The notes beneath the pieces are model-generated. The model saw only the letters and a list, made by a program, of their open reading frames with translations, was not told the origin of the DNA and made no database searches. Of a stretch of 64,000 nucleotides of DNA, positions 24,150-36,053 are shown in pieces. The first letter of the stretch is position 1; the number at the start of each line of letters is the position of its first letter. The stretch comes from Akanthomyces muscarius (Eukaryota; Ascomycota; Sordariomycetes; Hypocreales; Cordycipitaceae), in assembly GCF_028009165.1 (NCBI RefSeq), contig NC_079246.1:992001-1056000 (forward strand), written 5' to 3'. The translations under genes and the position numbers were made by a program.

Positions 24150-24894
24150 TCAACAATCTGAGCCTTCGTCCTCCTCGTACCAGCTTTCGAAATTGGAAAT
24201 AAAGCAAAGAAGTACACCGCCTAGGATGACTGAAATAAACCTGCTCGCAAAGATTGGTCAACGGGTCGAGTTTAGTAGAGATTGCGTGTCCAGGGTCCTC
24301 ACTGCAAACCGACAAAAACAACATCACTGCGAAATTTGCTGGCCAAGTGTATCAAGTTGAGTGGATCATCAGCAAGAGTGTCATTTTTTGACGTTGTGTT
24401 CCCTTTTTTTGCTTGTATGATGCTGGCAGCAATATCGGCAGCATTGCTCGAGCAGATCCAGCCGCTGGCAATGGAGGAAGATTTGGCGCATAGCCCAAAA
24501 TAAGAAGCGCTCACCTCGAGACTTGAGTTGTGGGCCAGATCAGTAAAAATTGTCGGCATATTGTTGTTCACCACTGCCGCGTTCTGGTGTGCAAAATCGG
24601 CACCCTCTTGCGGTATGTCAAAGATATGAGATACAGCCCGCTCATCCCCCCCGTTGTGTATCCTGCTATCTTAATAGCTGCAAACGTCAGCTGCTGAGTA
24701 CACAGGACCTACAGGTCATGGTACTTTGGGAGCGAATCGTAGTACCCGTGCGTACATGTGAGTATAATTGAGATGGAAGTGAAGATTGTCAACACATGCT
24801 GATACTTGAGGTAAGGGATGCCGTCTAAGCAGTGAATAATCGGTTCTGCCGCTGTTATGGAGAGAGGAATTTGACATACAACATTTTCTTTCAA
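24150..24894 (-). CDS. Fig1-like membrane protein (Ca2+ influx/membrane fusion family), gene model tentative
   Basis: Pieces in several frames join at good splice sites: up to 24756 (YQHVLTIFTSISIIL, TM1), intron 24755-24678, then AGYTTGGMSGLYLISLTYRK, then a piece with SYFGLC-x11-W-x-C and DDPLNLIHLASKF, intron 24302-24241 (gtgagg...gagcag), and FISVILGGVLLCFI (last TM) ending NFESWYEEDEGSDC at 24150. These are the signatures I associate with the Fig1 family (YFGxC, WxC, DPLNLI, final W-x-E-E), which in yeast supports low-affinity Ca2+ uptake and mating fusion at the plasma membrane. Two joins are unclear: after TYRKR either a 50-nt intron (24571-24522) or a one-base frameshift is needed, and no ATG opens the first exon in frame (24894 is TTG), so the true start lies upstream or is lost. 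It may be a pseudogene like its neighbour. Confidence 0.5.
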
Positions 24895-25641
24895 ACCTAA
24901 CTGTCATTTTGGCAAGTCCAAATCACGAGTCCTTTATGTGAAGACTTTCCAAGTTACAGCCTTATTAAGAGAAGGGATGCGAAGCAAAAAGTAGAGAGGG
25001 GGTGCGGACTCGGAGGTGGGTAAGACCTGCATGGCCACAACTATTGCGACTGGCTTCCTGCAAGGGTTTGATACACTGTTAAACTCCGTCTTCGCACCGA
25101 GTATTAAGCGACAGCATCTATACCCGTGCTTTTCCAGGAAGCTTAAACAGCCAAGAGTTATTGGCGCGATGTTGCGTAGAAGATTGCGACGTTCTATGTG
25201 TATCGAGACGCTGCACGCACCGTCCCAAGAATGTGACGCGAGCCTAAAATGCTTGCCTTTTGACGACCACATCCATCATTGGAGGTGAGGCGGTAAGCGC
25301 CGAGAAACCAGCAAGCAGAACAATGTGCGCCCACCTTCTCCGCCAGGTTTCTTTCTCAGACACGATGTTGAAACGATACGGACAAATTCGCTTGTCTTTC
25401 GCCACACGCGGTCGTCTCGCCCGGCTTTAATAGCCCTGGCACTGCTTCTCGCATTTTTTGCATGGCCCCCTGGGAGATGGTACACAATCGAGAGAAACCC
25501 AGCGCTTCACTCGGCACTGAAGACCTAATCTTTTGGATAGATTATCACCCTGACTACACGCAAGAGATGTAATATGATGTCTGGCACGATTTTCCCAATT
25601 CCTCCACCTCGTTATTTGCGGGAATTGAGCATCGCTCAAAC
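24895..25641. other. Intergenic spacer
   Basis: About 750 bp between the Fig1-like gene and the racemase-family gene. Short open frames on both strands show no recognisable motif. It may contain the missing first exon and promoter of the Fig1-like gene. Confidence 0.45.
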
Positions 25642-26697
25642 TTATTCTCCTTGTAATCTTGGCTCCTGTGATACATGCCATTGATCCCCTACCCGGAACC
25701 CCGTGGGAAACGGATCCTCGGGATCGAGCACAATCTGCTTGTAGCTGGTGATCCACGCCCGCCCCTGGACGGTCGGCAACACAGCATCGTAGTCACCAAC
25801 TTTTGTAGTCCCGCGAATGTGGTTGATGAATTCCGTTCCAATGATACTGCGATGGCGGAAAGTTTCGTCAACCTTGAGCTGGCCCCGCGCATGCATCACC
25901 GCCATTCTGGCACAAGTTCCACTTCCGCACGGGCTGCGATCGAAACGACCAGGCGATACAACGACGGTATTTTTCGCAATCTTGCAATCTTGCCCCTCCT
26001 CAACGGGTTCTGTGATGACAATTATGCTAACACCCTTTATCGATGGGTTCTCTGGATGAACTGGTGTGTATTGTGCCTGGACTGCGCGCTTCACGCGCTC
26101 TCCAAGCTCGACGAGCTGAGGCCCATGCTCGTTTGCGATGCTAAGCCCGAGAGCAGATGCCTCAACCAGAGCATACCACATGCCGCCCCAGGCGACATCG
26201 ACTATGACTTCGCCAAGGCCAGGCACATTGACTTTGAGGTCCAGAGCAGCCACAAAGGCTGGGACATTGTCAAAGGCGACCGACTGACACTTGCCATTCT
26301 TGCACTGAGCGGTGACACCAATGAGACCAGCGGCAGTGTCGAGATTCAGTTGAGTGACGGGTTCTTTCATCGGTAGCATTCCGGTTTCCAGCAGAACTGT
26401 CGTAGTACAAATTGTATTTGAGCCTGACATTGGTGCGTATTCTTCACTCTCCATGATGAGGAACCCCGCATCGGCGCGAGGGTCGCATGGCGGCAGGACA
26501 AGGTTTGTGTTCATCGAAGAGCGCCCGCGGGGTTCATTCAACAAAAGCTGTCGCAAGTCATCCTTCTTGGTGAGGAAATGTTCCAGCTTCTCATACATGG
26601 TCTTGCCGGGCACGTCGAGCACGCCGCCGATGATGACGTCTCCCACTTCTCCCTCCGAGTGACACCCAACGACGGATATTGTTCGTAAAGACCTCAT
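25642..26697 (-). CDS. Proline racemase family enzyme (hydroxyproline epimerase or trans-3-hydroxy-L-proline dehydratase type)
   Basis: A single exon of 351 residues from the ATG at 26697 (MRSLRTISVVGCHSEGEVGD, the usual N-terminal strand of the family). The second active-site motif DRSPCGSGT is intact (Cys257). The first, usually MCGH, reads MSGSNTIC, so the first acid/base position is Ser91, not Cys. From published work on this superfamily as I recall it, Ser/Cys pairs occur in 4-hydroxyproline epimerases and trans-3-hydroxyproline dehydratases, whereas proline racemase proper has Cys/Cys. No signal peptide from this start, so cytosolic. A longer open frame upstream to 26937 looks like fortuitous sequence. 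Neighbouring amino acid permease and M81 metallopeptidase genes suit a role in imino acid catabolism (inference). Confidence 0.82.
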   Translation of the reverse strand: MRSLRTISVVGCHSEGEVGDVIIGGVLDVPGKTMYEKLEHFLTKKDDLRQLLLNEPRGRSSMNTNLVLPPCDPRADAGFLIMESEEYAPMSGSNTICTTTVLLETGMLPMKEPVTQLNLDTAAGLIGVTAQCKNGKCQSVAFDNVPAFVAALDLKVNVPGLGEVIVDVAWGGMWYALVEASALGLSIANEHGPQLVELGERVKRAVQAQYTPVHPENPSIKGVSIIVITEPVEEGQDCKIAKNTVVVSPGRFDRSPCGSGTCARMAVMHARGQLKVDETFRHRSIIGTEFINHIRGTTKVGDYDAVLPTVQGRAWITSYKQIVLDPEDPFPTGFRVGDQWHVSQEPRLQGE

Positions 26698-27211
26698 GCC
26701 GAGAGAGCAGTGTTCGAATGGTATGCCAAGAGAAAGAATCACAGGTGAAGTTGGCACAGACCAAGAAAACACACAGGTACGGATGGCGGGGATCGGCGTA
26801 GCTTGGGCCACTATTAAGGCAGCGAGATCGGCCAGCCAGCTACGGGCCTTCACACCGACCAGCTTGTACCCGAGAAAGAGGTTGAAAAGACAATCAAAAT
26901 GCAGATAGTAAAAGACGGAGAGGTTTTTGCTCTCCAAGCATACAGCTTTGCTGCGTCAAGGGCCTTTATTCATATTTATTAAATTGTAAAACCTCTTTGT
27001 CACTTACATGTGCGCTGACAGTGTCCGCACGCAGGTATTCGGATGAGCGTCATGGATCATGAATGATTGGACTGCAGAACAATCAAGATTTAATTACCTA
27101 GCACACTGATGAATTTTGAACAATACTTTCCAACTAGAGAAAAAAGGTAATAACGAAAATAAAAGTGATAGCGACAAGCCAGCAGCCTTGACATCCTTTC
27201 TCGAGATGAAC
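26698..27211. other. Intergenic spacer
   Basis: 514 bp: promoter of the racemase-family gene and 3' flank of the sugar porter gene ending at 27212. AT-rich around 26950-27180; no gene seen. Confidence 0.55.
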
Positions 27212-29340
27212 TCAAGCCGCTGCTGACTTCTCCGCGATGTCTGGGGATGAATCGCCACTCGCGTGTCGATTCTCTTCGAACTCATACAGAGGCGGGAAAG
27301 GTGCAACGTCACGCCGCAGCGCATACTTGTTGGCGTACCAAGGCAACTTGCGGAAATAGTAGCTGCTATGCTCCCTGTTCCTCATACTGAATACGCCATC
27401 CAACTCTTCCAGTGTAAGACCCTTCGTCTCTGGCAACATGAAATACGCAAAGACCCACCCGAAAATGTTCCAGGCACCGTACCAGCAAAACGCACCCGTG
27501 TCACCAAAGGAAACAACCAGTTGCGGCCACGTCAAGCTGAGGATGAAATTGAACCCCCAGGTGATCGCAGTGCTCGACGACATTCCGATATCTCGAATGT
27601 GCAGGGGAAAGGCCTCAGCGCTGAAAGTAAAAGGAACCGGCCCCAAGCCCGGAGAGTAGACGACCATGAAGAGGTATAGACCCAAGGTAATGCATGCTAG
27701 CCTGGCTGTACCTTCTGGAATCATGAATGAGAAGCCGGTGAAGAACATGCAAGTTGCCATTAGCGGAAAAGTAACCAGAAGCAAATTCCTGCGGCCAAAG
27801 GTGTCGATGGTATAAATTGCAGGAATCGCAAAGAGCCAGTTGATCAGCCCACCACCCATCGATATCAGAAGGGCGTTCGGACGCGAGAAATTAGCAGACT
27901 CGAAGATCGAAGTACTGTAGTAAGCGATAATGTTGACGCCACAGAATTGTTGTAGAATCTACATTGACTATTAGTAAAAATGATTGCACAAGGGGGGCGG
28001 ATGCATATTTGCATGAGGTGACGGGGGTTCTTACCATGACGAACCAGGCGCTCTGGGCTGCTCTCCGGTTACGGCGAACAAGGAAGAATTCTTTAAAGAG
28101 ATTACGGCCGGCGCGTTCTTTTTGCTCCACAATGAGAAGTTTATGTGCGTAGTAAATATCCCGCGTCGCTTGGATACGATGGTTGCGAAGGCGGCACATG
28201 GACTGGAAAGCCTGTGGGTACTTTCCCTTTTCCATGTACCAACGCGGACTTTCTGGACAGAGATAGACCTGGAGCATGACAACCAGAGGCGGGATAGCAG
28301 TCGAGCCCAGCATCCAGCGCCACTGAGAGTTGACACCAAGGAAATCGGTGTACTGGAAAGCCACTGAAGCGACAAAGCCGAGACAGATGCCAAATGCTGT
28401 CCACATCTATCGTCTTTTGTTAGTTGCGGTACTTGGGACAGTTCTGAAGAGTTGTTTCTTGCCTGCCACATCATTGTCAATGCACCGCGGATTGTTTTCG
28501 GGGTACATTCAGCCGAGTAGACCGGTGTGGTGCTAGATTTTGCGCCGACGGCAAATCCCAGAAAGAATCGAGCAACCAGCAGATTTGCGAACCTAGTAGC
28601 TTTCTTCAGCAAGCCTACTTATTTTAGAGAGGTCAAAATCAAGACTCACGAGTCGGCTGCGGCCATCCAGAATCCCGTTATGACGGACATTGCGCAGGAA
28701 AAGAAGATGGTGAAGCGGCGACCGCCAATTTTGTTGAGAAACGGGTTCGTCCAGCACCCGACGAGGGCGGAGCAAAGATATGGTGCTCCGTTCATGAGTC
28801 CCTGCAGCATGGGGTGCCTGATATTGAACTCGTCGTAGTAGAAAACCTAGAATTACAGCACCTCTTAGTAATTGTATGACAGGTAGCCCGCCGTTTTCAG
28901 AAACTTACCTGCGCTCCGTTGACGGCCGTCTGATCCATGCCTTGCACAATTGCAGAGCCAGCACAGAGCGTACAAAGAAAGTACAGCATAAAAGGCTGAC
29001 TCCACTTGTGAGTGGTCTCACGTCTGAGGACATCCTTTTCGGGTTCGCTGAGCATGTCAATATCCTCGAATCCGCCGGGAATGTTGTTGACTTGAGCGAC
29101 CAGCGCGCCTTTTCGGAAATCTTCACGATACTCTTCGAGACCCCTTTCTCGAATGAAGGTGTCGACATCTTCCAAGATCTCTATCTGAGTCATGCCCTTC
29201 AATGGATTCCGGAGAAGGGCAGCGGTAGAAGCCTTCCTGGTACTCTCGCCATATTCCTCATTGGTTTTTGCTCTGGCTTCATGAATAGTAGAGATGTGTT
29301 CCTCCGATGGGGACTCAATGTCATCCTTTTTCGCCGGCAT
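27212..29340 (-). CDS. MFS sugar porter with long cytosolic N-terminus
   Basis: Five exons (29340-28909, 28846-28650, 28592-28463, 28406-28035, 27958-27212) give 625 residues. About 115 hydrophilic residues, including an EREK-rich NPLKGMTQIEILEDVDTFIRE segment, precede TM1, longer than usual for the family. Sugar porter marks: GGRR after TM2, ARFFLGFAVGAKSS, CPESPRWYMEKGK in the central loop, LQQFCGVNIIAYYSTSIF in TM7, DTFGRRN after TM8, and LPETKGLTLEELD after TM12. Intron 3 (28462-28407) starts with GC rather than GT (cag/gcaaga) but the join MMWQ-MWTAFG preserves the TM. Plasma-membrane uptake of a sugar or polyol is expected; substrate unknown. It lies with three other minus-strand transport/catabolic genes. 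Confidence 0.85.
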
Positions 29341-30544
29341 ATTGGCTGCTCTTCCGTCTGCATCAGTTGGCTCAACCCAGGGTTAAGATTGCAGCTGTCT
29401 CGGCTGGGCCTGCTTGTTTCTTATAGTTAGAGCTCGCAAGAACTCGAAGGGCTCCCTCACTTATCCCAGGCGGTCGGATTGGGTGATCCTGACCTGAATC
29501 ACACCCCAAGAAAGCTTTCCCCATGGAGATCCCCAGACTTGGCTATCCAAACAGAGATCAAAGAATTCTGTAGCCTAGAGATGTGGAGCTGCCATTGCTT
29601 GTCGTGACTTTCGCCAAGATGGCGATCCCCATCACCCATTTCATCATAGTGCAGCCGAAAGCAGTAGCGTATGCAGCATTGCTCGGCGCCGAGCCACCGA
29701 AATCACTCTTCAAACATGGTCGAAATCGCTAATTGTGCTTACTTTGCAAAATACCATCTCAATTCATAGCATTGCACAACAATAATCCAGCTCGCTCACT
29801 TGCTCCATTCATTCGCTCAGTACCGTCTTGTCCCACATTTCTTCCCCACGACAACAGACAGACAGCATATCTCGGGAACGTCTGCGAAGCCTTTCAGTTC
29901 TTGGCTCTTTTCTTGGCTTCTTGTTCATGTCAAGGGAGAGAGACTAAAGTTGGGAGCCAAGCCTTGTCGGATCCATGGCCAAGCGCATAGCTTGGCGCTT
30001 CCAGTGGCGCACACCACGGCTCGTAGCATGGTCATACACGCGCCCGCCAAGATTTTTGAACTTAGCATATGGAAATATGACGCCCTCAAGATGTTGCGCT
30101 AGCGAAGGCGGTGCCCCCGACATTGACAAGCCATCCACTCTCTCTGGCGCATGAGCCAAAACCGACGAGATGGAATGCTTCATCGAGCGTTTCTGGCCCC
30201 AGTATGACTTCCTAATCTCGCAAAAGTTTAAAATTTCCCGACTTGTATGTATTTGTTTGGCTGCATAGTCATGTTGTCTTTCTCCCGCCGTCCGGCTATG
30301 TTCGTGCTGTCGATTTAGTCTGCCACATGAGTGACAGAAAAGCGACCCTCTCACATGTAAGAAATTTAATTTCTAATATTTCCATTTGCACAAATTTTTT
30401 TTCATTCTTTGAAAGTTTTCAGCATTCCTATGTTCAATTTCTCTCGTGTCAGTGGGACAAACATTAGCTTCAATGTCCACGCTACCAGCCCACGACTTGT
30501 TAAGGCCGTGTCCTCCAAAACCAGCACCCACATCAGCGCACTAG
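29341..30544. other. Gene-free intergenic region
   Basis: About 1.2 kb containing the promoter of the sugar porter starting at 29340 and the 3' flank of the amino acid permease. No supported gene. Confidence 0.55.
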
Positions 30545-32544
30545 CTAACAAAGCCAAAACCAGAACCTCTCCAGAAGATTTCGAGGAACTGGTGGGACAT
30601 CCTGCACTGTTATTTCTTCAACTTCCTCCAGTCCACTGAGAACGTCAATCTCAGTAACTGGTGTAATCCAAGGCTTCTTCCTTCCAACCCAGAAGCGGTG
30701 GCCCAAGTAAAGGATCAGGAAGATTGGGAAAGACGCGTATGACGTTACAAACTTGGCAGCGTCGAAGTGACCCGGGAAAAAGACCGCGAACCCATTGGTG
30801 ATACACATGAGACTGAGCACAAGAAGCGTAAAGTATGTCGAGTACGGCTGCCAGGGGCTTCTGAACGGTAGCTTATCGCCAATACCATTCAATTTCACCG
30901 CCGCGCGGAATCTCTGCAGCGAATAAGTCAGACATATCTAGTGTTAAATCTCAATCAAACTTACCAGGTACATGACGAGAATAATATTCCAGTTGATCAT
31001 GCCGCTGACGGTAATGATGGTGGTTAGCCACACGAATACATCCGATCCACTGCTTGACAGATTGAGATAGGCCAGGAAGCTCAGGACGGAAGACGCCAGC
31101 ACTGCCATGTACGGCACTCCCCATCGATTGCAGCGACGGAATGTCTTTGGTGCTTTGCCATTGCAGGCCATTCCGTACAGCATTCTGGATGCGGAGTATA
31201 GCTGCGAGTTGCCCGCAGACCACGCTGCTGTGAGCGCAACCCCATTGAGAATGTGATCGAGAGCAGGGATTGCAGCGTTGTGAATGCCGATGACGAAAGG
31301 GCTCGCGGAAGCGTTGCTGGCGCCAAGTAGACGTTTATCGTTGTATGGAACGATGACTCCAATGACCAAAGCACCTCCGACGTAAAAGAGCAAAAGGCGC
31401 CAGATGTAGCGACGCGCTGCTTTGGGGATGTTGCGACGCGGAGCTTGGCACTCGCCTGCGGTGTTGGCAATGATCTCTGGCGAGAGAATGTACGAGAACC
31501 CAGCACGTATCAGAGCATCCCAGACTGCGAGAAATTTGCCGGTATTTCCGCCCTTGAGAAATGGCTTAAAAGCACCGGGGTTATTCCAGTAGCGGAAGCC
31601 GATTCGATCATGGGTTGGAGTGCCACCGAAGAAGATGACGATGCCGATAATCAGGAGGACGAAGATAGCGATGACTTTGACAGAAGCGAACCAGAATTCG
31701 ACTTCACCATAGTACTTGACGGCGATAAGATTGAGTAGAACGCACACTGCCAAGCCGTTAATGATCTATAACAATTGATCGCTGCAGCTTCTCGCTTCTT
31801 ACCGACTATAATGATGGTAATCCAGACTGCAGAAGGGACAGTTGTCGTCCAATACTCCATGATGACAGCCGATGCGGTCGATTCCGCTGGAAGAATCATG
31901 CAATAGGCAAACCTGCAACTTTTGTTAGTCATTTTCCAGAGAGAGGAGCTTCTATCGCGCACCAATAGTTCCAGCCTGTATCAAATGGTTAGCGACAGCA
32001 TCCTTGATCCGTGGTAATTCGCGGCACATACCAAAAGCAAAGGCCAGACTAGAATCCATGAAGCGCTGCACCAGATATGGGATTGTGACACCTTTGATCG
32101 GCATGTAACTAGCCACCTCACCGAGATCCATCGTCAAAATCCCGACAAGGACAGTCATGATGCAGTACGACAAAAGGAGCGGTGCTGCTCCGCAATTAGA
32201 AATGGGCTAAGGCGGTCATCAAAGCAAGAACATACCTGGTCCAGTCTCGGCGAGGACGCCCCCAGATCCGATAAACAATCCGGTGCCGATCGTGCCACCT
32301 ATATAGAAGTCAGACAAAAGTCGAGTCCGGTAAGAAGAGTAAAGATTGCGGGGACTAGTTATTTGTTCGGGGAAATAGGCCTACCAAGGGCAATCAATTG
32401 GATGTGTCGGCTCTTCAGCCCGCGTTGGACATTTCCATCTTCGCTTGTTCGTTCGAAATCGCGAAATTTGGGGTCTTCTATGTTAGATATCTCCTGGGTG
32501 ACCGCCTCTATGTCGTGATCGGTCGTTTGGGCTTCTTTAGCCAT
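30545..32544 (-). CDS. Yeast-type amino acid permease (AAT/APC family)
   Basis: Seven exons (32544-32385, 32298-32236, 32184-32032, 31975-31963, 31912-31803, 31746-30965, 30913-30545) give 549 residues. The hydrophilic N-terminus leads into RGLKSRHIQLIALG, then GGTIGTGLFIGSGG (TM1), the GWNYW motif, EFWFASVKV, and FSYILSPEIIANTAGE before the central loop, the diagnostic run of fungal amino acid permeases. Twelve membrane segments are expected; plasma-membrane H+ symport of one or several amino acids. Exon 4 is only 13 nt and encodes GWNYW together with its flanking exons. The acceptor of exon 3 could be one codon earlier. The adjacent racemase-family gene makes proline or hydroxyproline a reasonable candidate substrate, but sequence alone cannot show that. 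Confidence 0.87.
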
Positions 32545-33270
32545 TGTGACGGTAACAATTGATGACTGGCAAAATATCAATGAAAAGTATTAATGAAAGG
32601 TGAACTTTCAGCTGCGAGACAAGGAGGAATTGAAGCGCGCATTTAAGACTGACGAGTCGCAGGCCAGCTAAGTTTCATTTTAGCGTTCCATGGCGTTGGT
32701 GGCAGCGCCCGGAGCCCACGCTAGGCTGCCCAAAAACTATGTCAAAGCTGCCTCGTAAACGTGGATGAGAATGTACTTTCACGGCAAAAAAATGATGATT
32801 CGACGGCGGCGGCATCTCATGGCGTTTGGTACGACCGAACTCGCACGCCCGTACTCGTCGAGCTGGGAGTGCCCACTTAGAGATCTCCGAGAGAATGCGG
32901 GGAACCTGGTATCAGACGATCACAAAAGTCCCGAGTACGTAAAGTTTTGTCTTATTGGGCCTAGCCTGCTAATATGTTAGCCATTTCAGTACCATATTGA
33001 TGTCAACTATGGGCAGCGATGTTTCCAAAGACTACACGAGGGGGCGATATTGAAGTGGCGGGCATGGCAAAGCGGTAATGGAATAGGATTTATGGGCGTA
33101 ATAAAGATAGAGTTGAATGAGATAGGGTGAGCCAGACAAAGGAGGTTGGCATGCCAAATGATTCACAATATCTGCATGTGGTTTGATGTGGCTAGCATAT
33201 ACTTTCAGCCACCCACTAGGTGCCGCCCGGGGGCGTATGCGCCGGCTCATGCTAACAGCAGGCACTCCCA
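32545..33270. other. Intergenic spacer
   Basis: 726 bp: promoter of the permease gene and 3' flank of the next sugar porter. No further gene seen. Confidence 0.55.
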
Positions 33271-35047
33271 CTAATCAAATCTGTTCTTCAACCCAACTTC
33301 TTCGTGCAAATCATTTTCGATCGTCTTGAGGTCCAAAATCTCTCGTCCCTTGCGAACGTCTTCGACATTCCGGACAGTTGAATGTGCGCCGCCCTCAAAG
33401 AGTGCGTCAATCTCCTCCAACGTTTTCCCTTTGGTCTCGACCCAAAATACAGCCTGGAAGGAGTTAGCTTTGCATGGCTGACGGCATTTGGCGTGCTCAC
33501 GATTAAGATGAGTGTTATGATGTCCCACGATCCATTGATCATGTACATTTTCCATCCAATGTTGTCCAGGCCAATAGGCATCACGAAGACAAGCAAAAGT
33601 CTGTCAAAAAAAAAATGTTAATCGCGTAGCTTTGGTCGAGAGAGAGGAGTACGTACGCCAGTCCATTCAAAGCAAAGCTCGAAAATGCATTTCCGTTCGC
33701 TCGGATCGGGTAGTCCATGACCTCGGGTGGGTAGAGGGTGAGAAGTGGCGTCCAGGCAATTGAGTAGAAGCCCTGGAAAAGGAACATGACGGCGACGTCG
33801 CCATAAACAAGCCCTTGCGATGCACCGAGCTTGTCATCGGCGTAGGTTTTGGATAGGCCTCCTATTACGAATAGGCAGACGATGAGTAAAGATTGGGAGA
33901 GCAGCGCCGTCGGTTTGCGACCCCAGACATCGGCCAACTGGGTGCCCAGCAAGCAACAGAAGAGGCACCAGATATTTAGTACGACATTCTATTCGAGGGT
34001 AGGTCAGTACTTGGGACATTTAATTGCGAGAAGGAGAGGTGCAGAACTTACTGCCTTCAGTTGGTCATCTGCACTGTTAATACCTGCCGTCTTCAGCTCA
34101 TCACCTAAATAGTAGCTTGCGATGATGTTGCCAGCGATACAAGAGAATGGTCCAGCGGATCCTCCTATCAATACACGCTTTCGCGCGGTCGGTGTCTTGA
34201 AGATTTCTTTGGGGCTCATCGTGCGACCTTCCTTCTTTTCCCACTGGAGCGTATCGACAATTTGCTTGTACACTGCCATCGCCACGGGATCCTGCATGTC
34301 ACCATTTGCATTGCTCAGCGCAACAACCATGCGAGCATCCTCGTAACGATCCTGGGCAACAAGCCAGCGAGGCGATTCCGGAATGAATGGCAGGAAGAGC
34401 AAGCAAATGACGGAGAAAATAGCCTGGAAGAAAGAAGGAGCTCGCCATGCCCAGGTGGACTCCCACTTGCTGGTTCCAAGAGTAATTCCCGCTGCAATCA
34501 GTGCACCAATGTAGTAACAATTGTTAAGGAGCTGAGGTGTCGTCAGTTGCAGTTCGCAAGTCATTGCCACGAGAGCAATACTTACGCCAAGACCCCATGT
34601 CCTCCAGCGACTTGGAAAGGTTTCGCTCAAGTACACAATTCCTGCAATGCCAGAAATTTGGCTTCCTGCGCCCAGAATGATGCGAGCAATGACAAACATG
34701 GCAGTGTTCTGAGCTGAGCCCTGCAGAATAATGCCAATCAGCGTCACCACTGTTCCCCAGAAAATAGCCGGTCGACGCCCGAGACGATCGGCAATAACTC
34801 CAGCGAAAATCGGTCCAAAAAAGCCGCCGATAAATGTAGACGCTGTATTCAGGCCTTTGGTAGCTGGCGTGAGGCGGAAGTAGTCTGTGTACGAGGGAAG
34901 GATATTCAGTCCGTTGAGCATGGACCCGTCATAGCCTCCCGTTGTCGACTGAACAATGGAGCACAGTAGTAGAAGAACTGACAGGAGTGCAGTCGACTCC
35001 GGCACCCAGGCGGGCATCCATGTTCCGGTCGGCACAGATCGCAGCAT
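33271..35047 (-). CDS. MFS sugar porter, lactose/oligosaccharide-permease-like
   Basis: Five exons (35047-34586, 34531-34052, 33988-33657, 33600-33501, 33453-33271) give 518 residues. The start MLRSVPTGTW has A at -3; an in-frame ATG at 35140 would add 31 residues but has a poor context. Marks: TTGGYDGSMLNGLN in TM1, ADRLGRRPAIFWG after TM2, FIPESPRWLVAQDR in the central loop, DVWGRKPT after TM8 and WVETKGKTLEEIDALFE after TM12. This pattern, with GYDGS in TM1, is what I associate with fungal disaccharide or lactose-permease-like carriers, though substrate stays open. Intron 1 (34585-34532) is 54 nt with no stop, so its retention would keep the frame. Third sugar porter in 20 kb. Confidence 0.84.
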
Positions 35048-35140
35048 TTTGATGTTCGGTGACGGAAAGAAGCGAGTTCTGTGTCCACGGTATTTTGCCA
35101 CCTGACAAGGGAGCGAGGAGCTGCTTTTTATCGCGCCCAT

Positions 35141-36053
35141 GAATACCTTGCAATCACCCTTAACTACCCCACAACCTGTCTAAGAAGCGATGTGACACTG
35201 GTATCTCTGGGGTAGCTTGGTGGGCGGAGCCGAGTGACGGTCTGGTATTGTCTGCTGGGGAATACGCCGAAACGCCTTCCGACGGATGATCAGCCACAGG
35301 CTGCCGAACAGCCGTATTTACAGAGGGCGGTCAACGACGTGGGGGTGAGTAGCCAGAGGAGATGAGGATGTTACTGCCGCTTCGGCGGATTCCTTTTTAG
35401 CGTTTGCGTCTGTCTTTACTATAAATCCTCTAAAATTGCTGCCGAGTGGAGCGTACTATGACTGTGACAACTAATGATGGCATTCAAGCGCTTGCGAAGC
35501 TACTACTACATAGCGTCGTCTTGGAGCAATACAGGCCATGCGATGGACTTTCTCACTCATGGGAGTACTGTCGAAAATAAACCTTTGTTGTTTTCTGACA
35601 ACACCATAATTGCGGCCTGCTGGCATTGATGGCTCGTCTTTATCGCAGGCTTGTCTTACCTTGACAGTAGCACTGGACTGGCGATGTTCTCGCCAGTCTG
35701 CAGCAGGGGCATTTATGTATCAGGAAACTTAGAACTACAGAGTGCAAGCAAGAGAGCACGGGATAACTCAGTAACTCTTCCCGCGCTCGTCATCGATTAG
35801 AAGATATTGTTTGAGAATGGCGATGCCCATTTTGGAAAATGGACCAGAGCAGGCTGCGATCTTTCGTTCTACAAAGATTGGGCACACGAGATAAAAGAAA
35901 TTTTGGAACGCCTGGAGGTCGGATAAATTTTGACTAAATCTCGCACTTTTCATTGAGTATGGACAATTTTTGGCACCGATTACTTGCATTCCAGTTTCCG
36001 TTCGAGCACTCACCAAGTCTCTCTGACAAGCTGGCCGCAGTACCTAATGTGGC
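35141..36053. other. Gene-free intergenic region
   Basis: About 0.9 kb containing the promoter of the sugar porter (start 35047 or 35140) and the 3' flank of the HsbA-like gene. Small open frames (for example 35768-36016, minus) lack support. Confidence 0.55.

Noticed and set aside
26698..26937. Longer N-terminus for the racemase-family protein (80 extra residues)
   Set aside because: The upstream residues look like random translation and the family normally begins at MRSLRTISVVGCH-type sequence.
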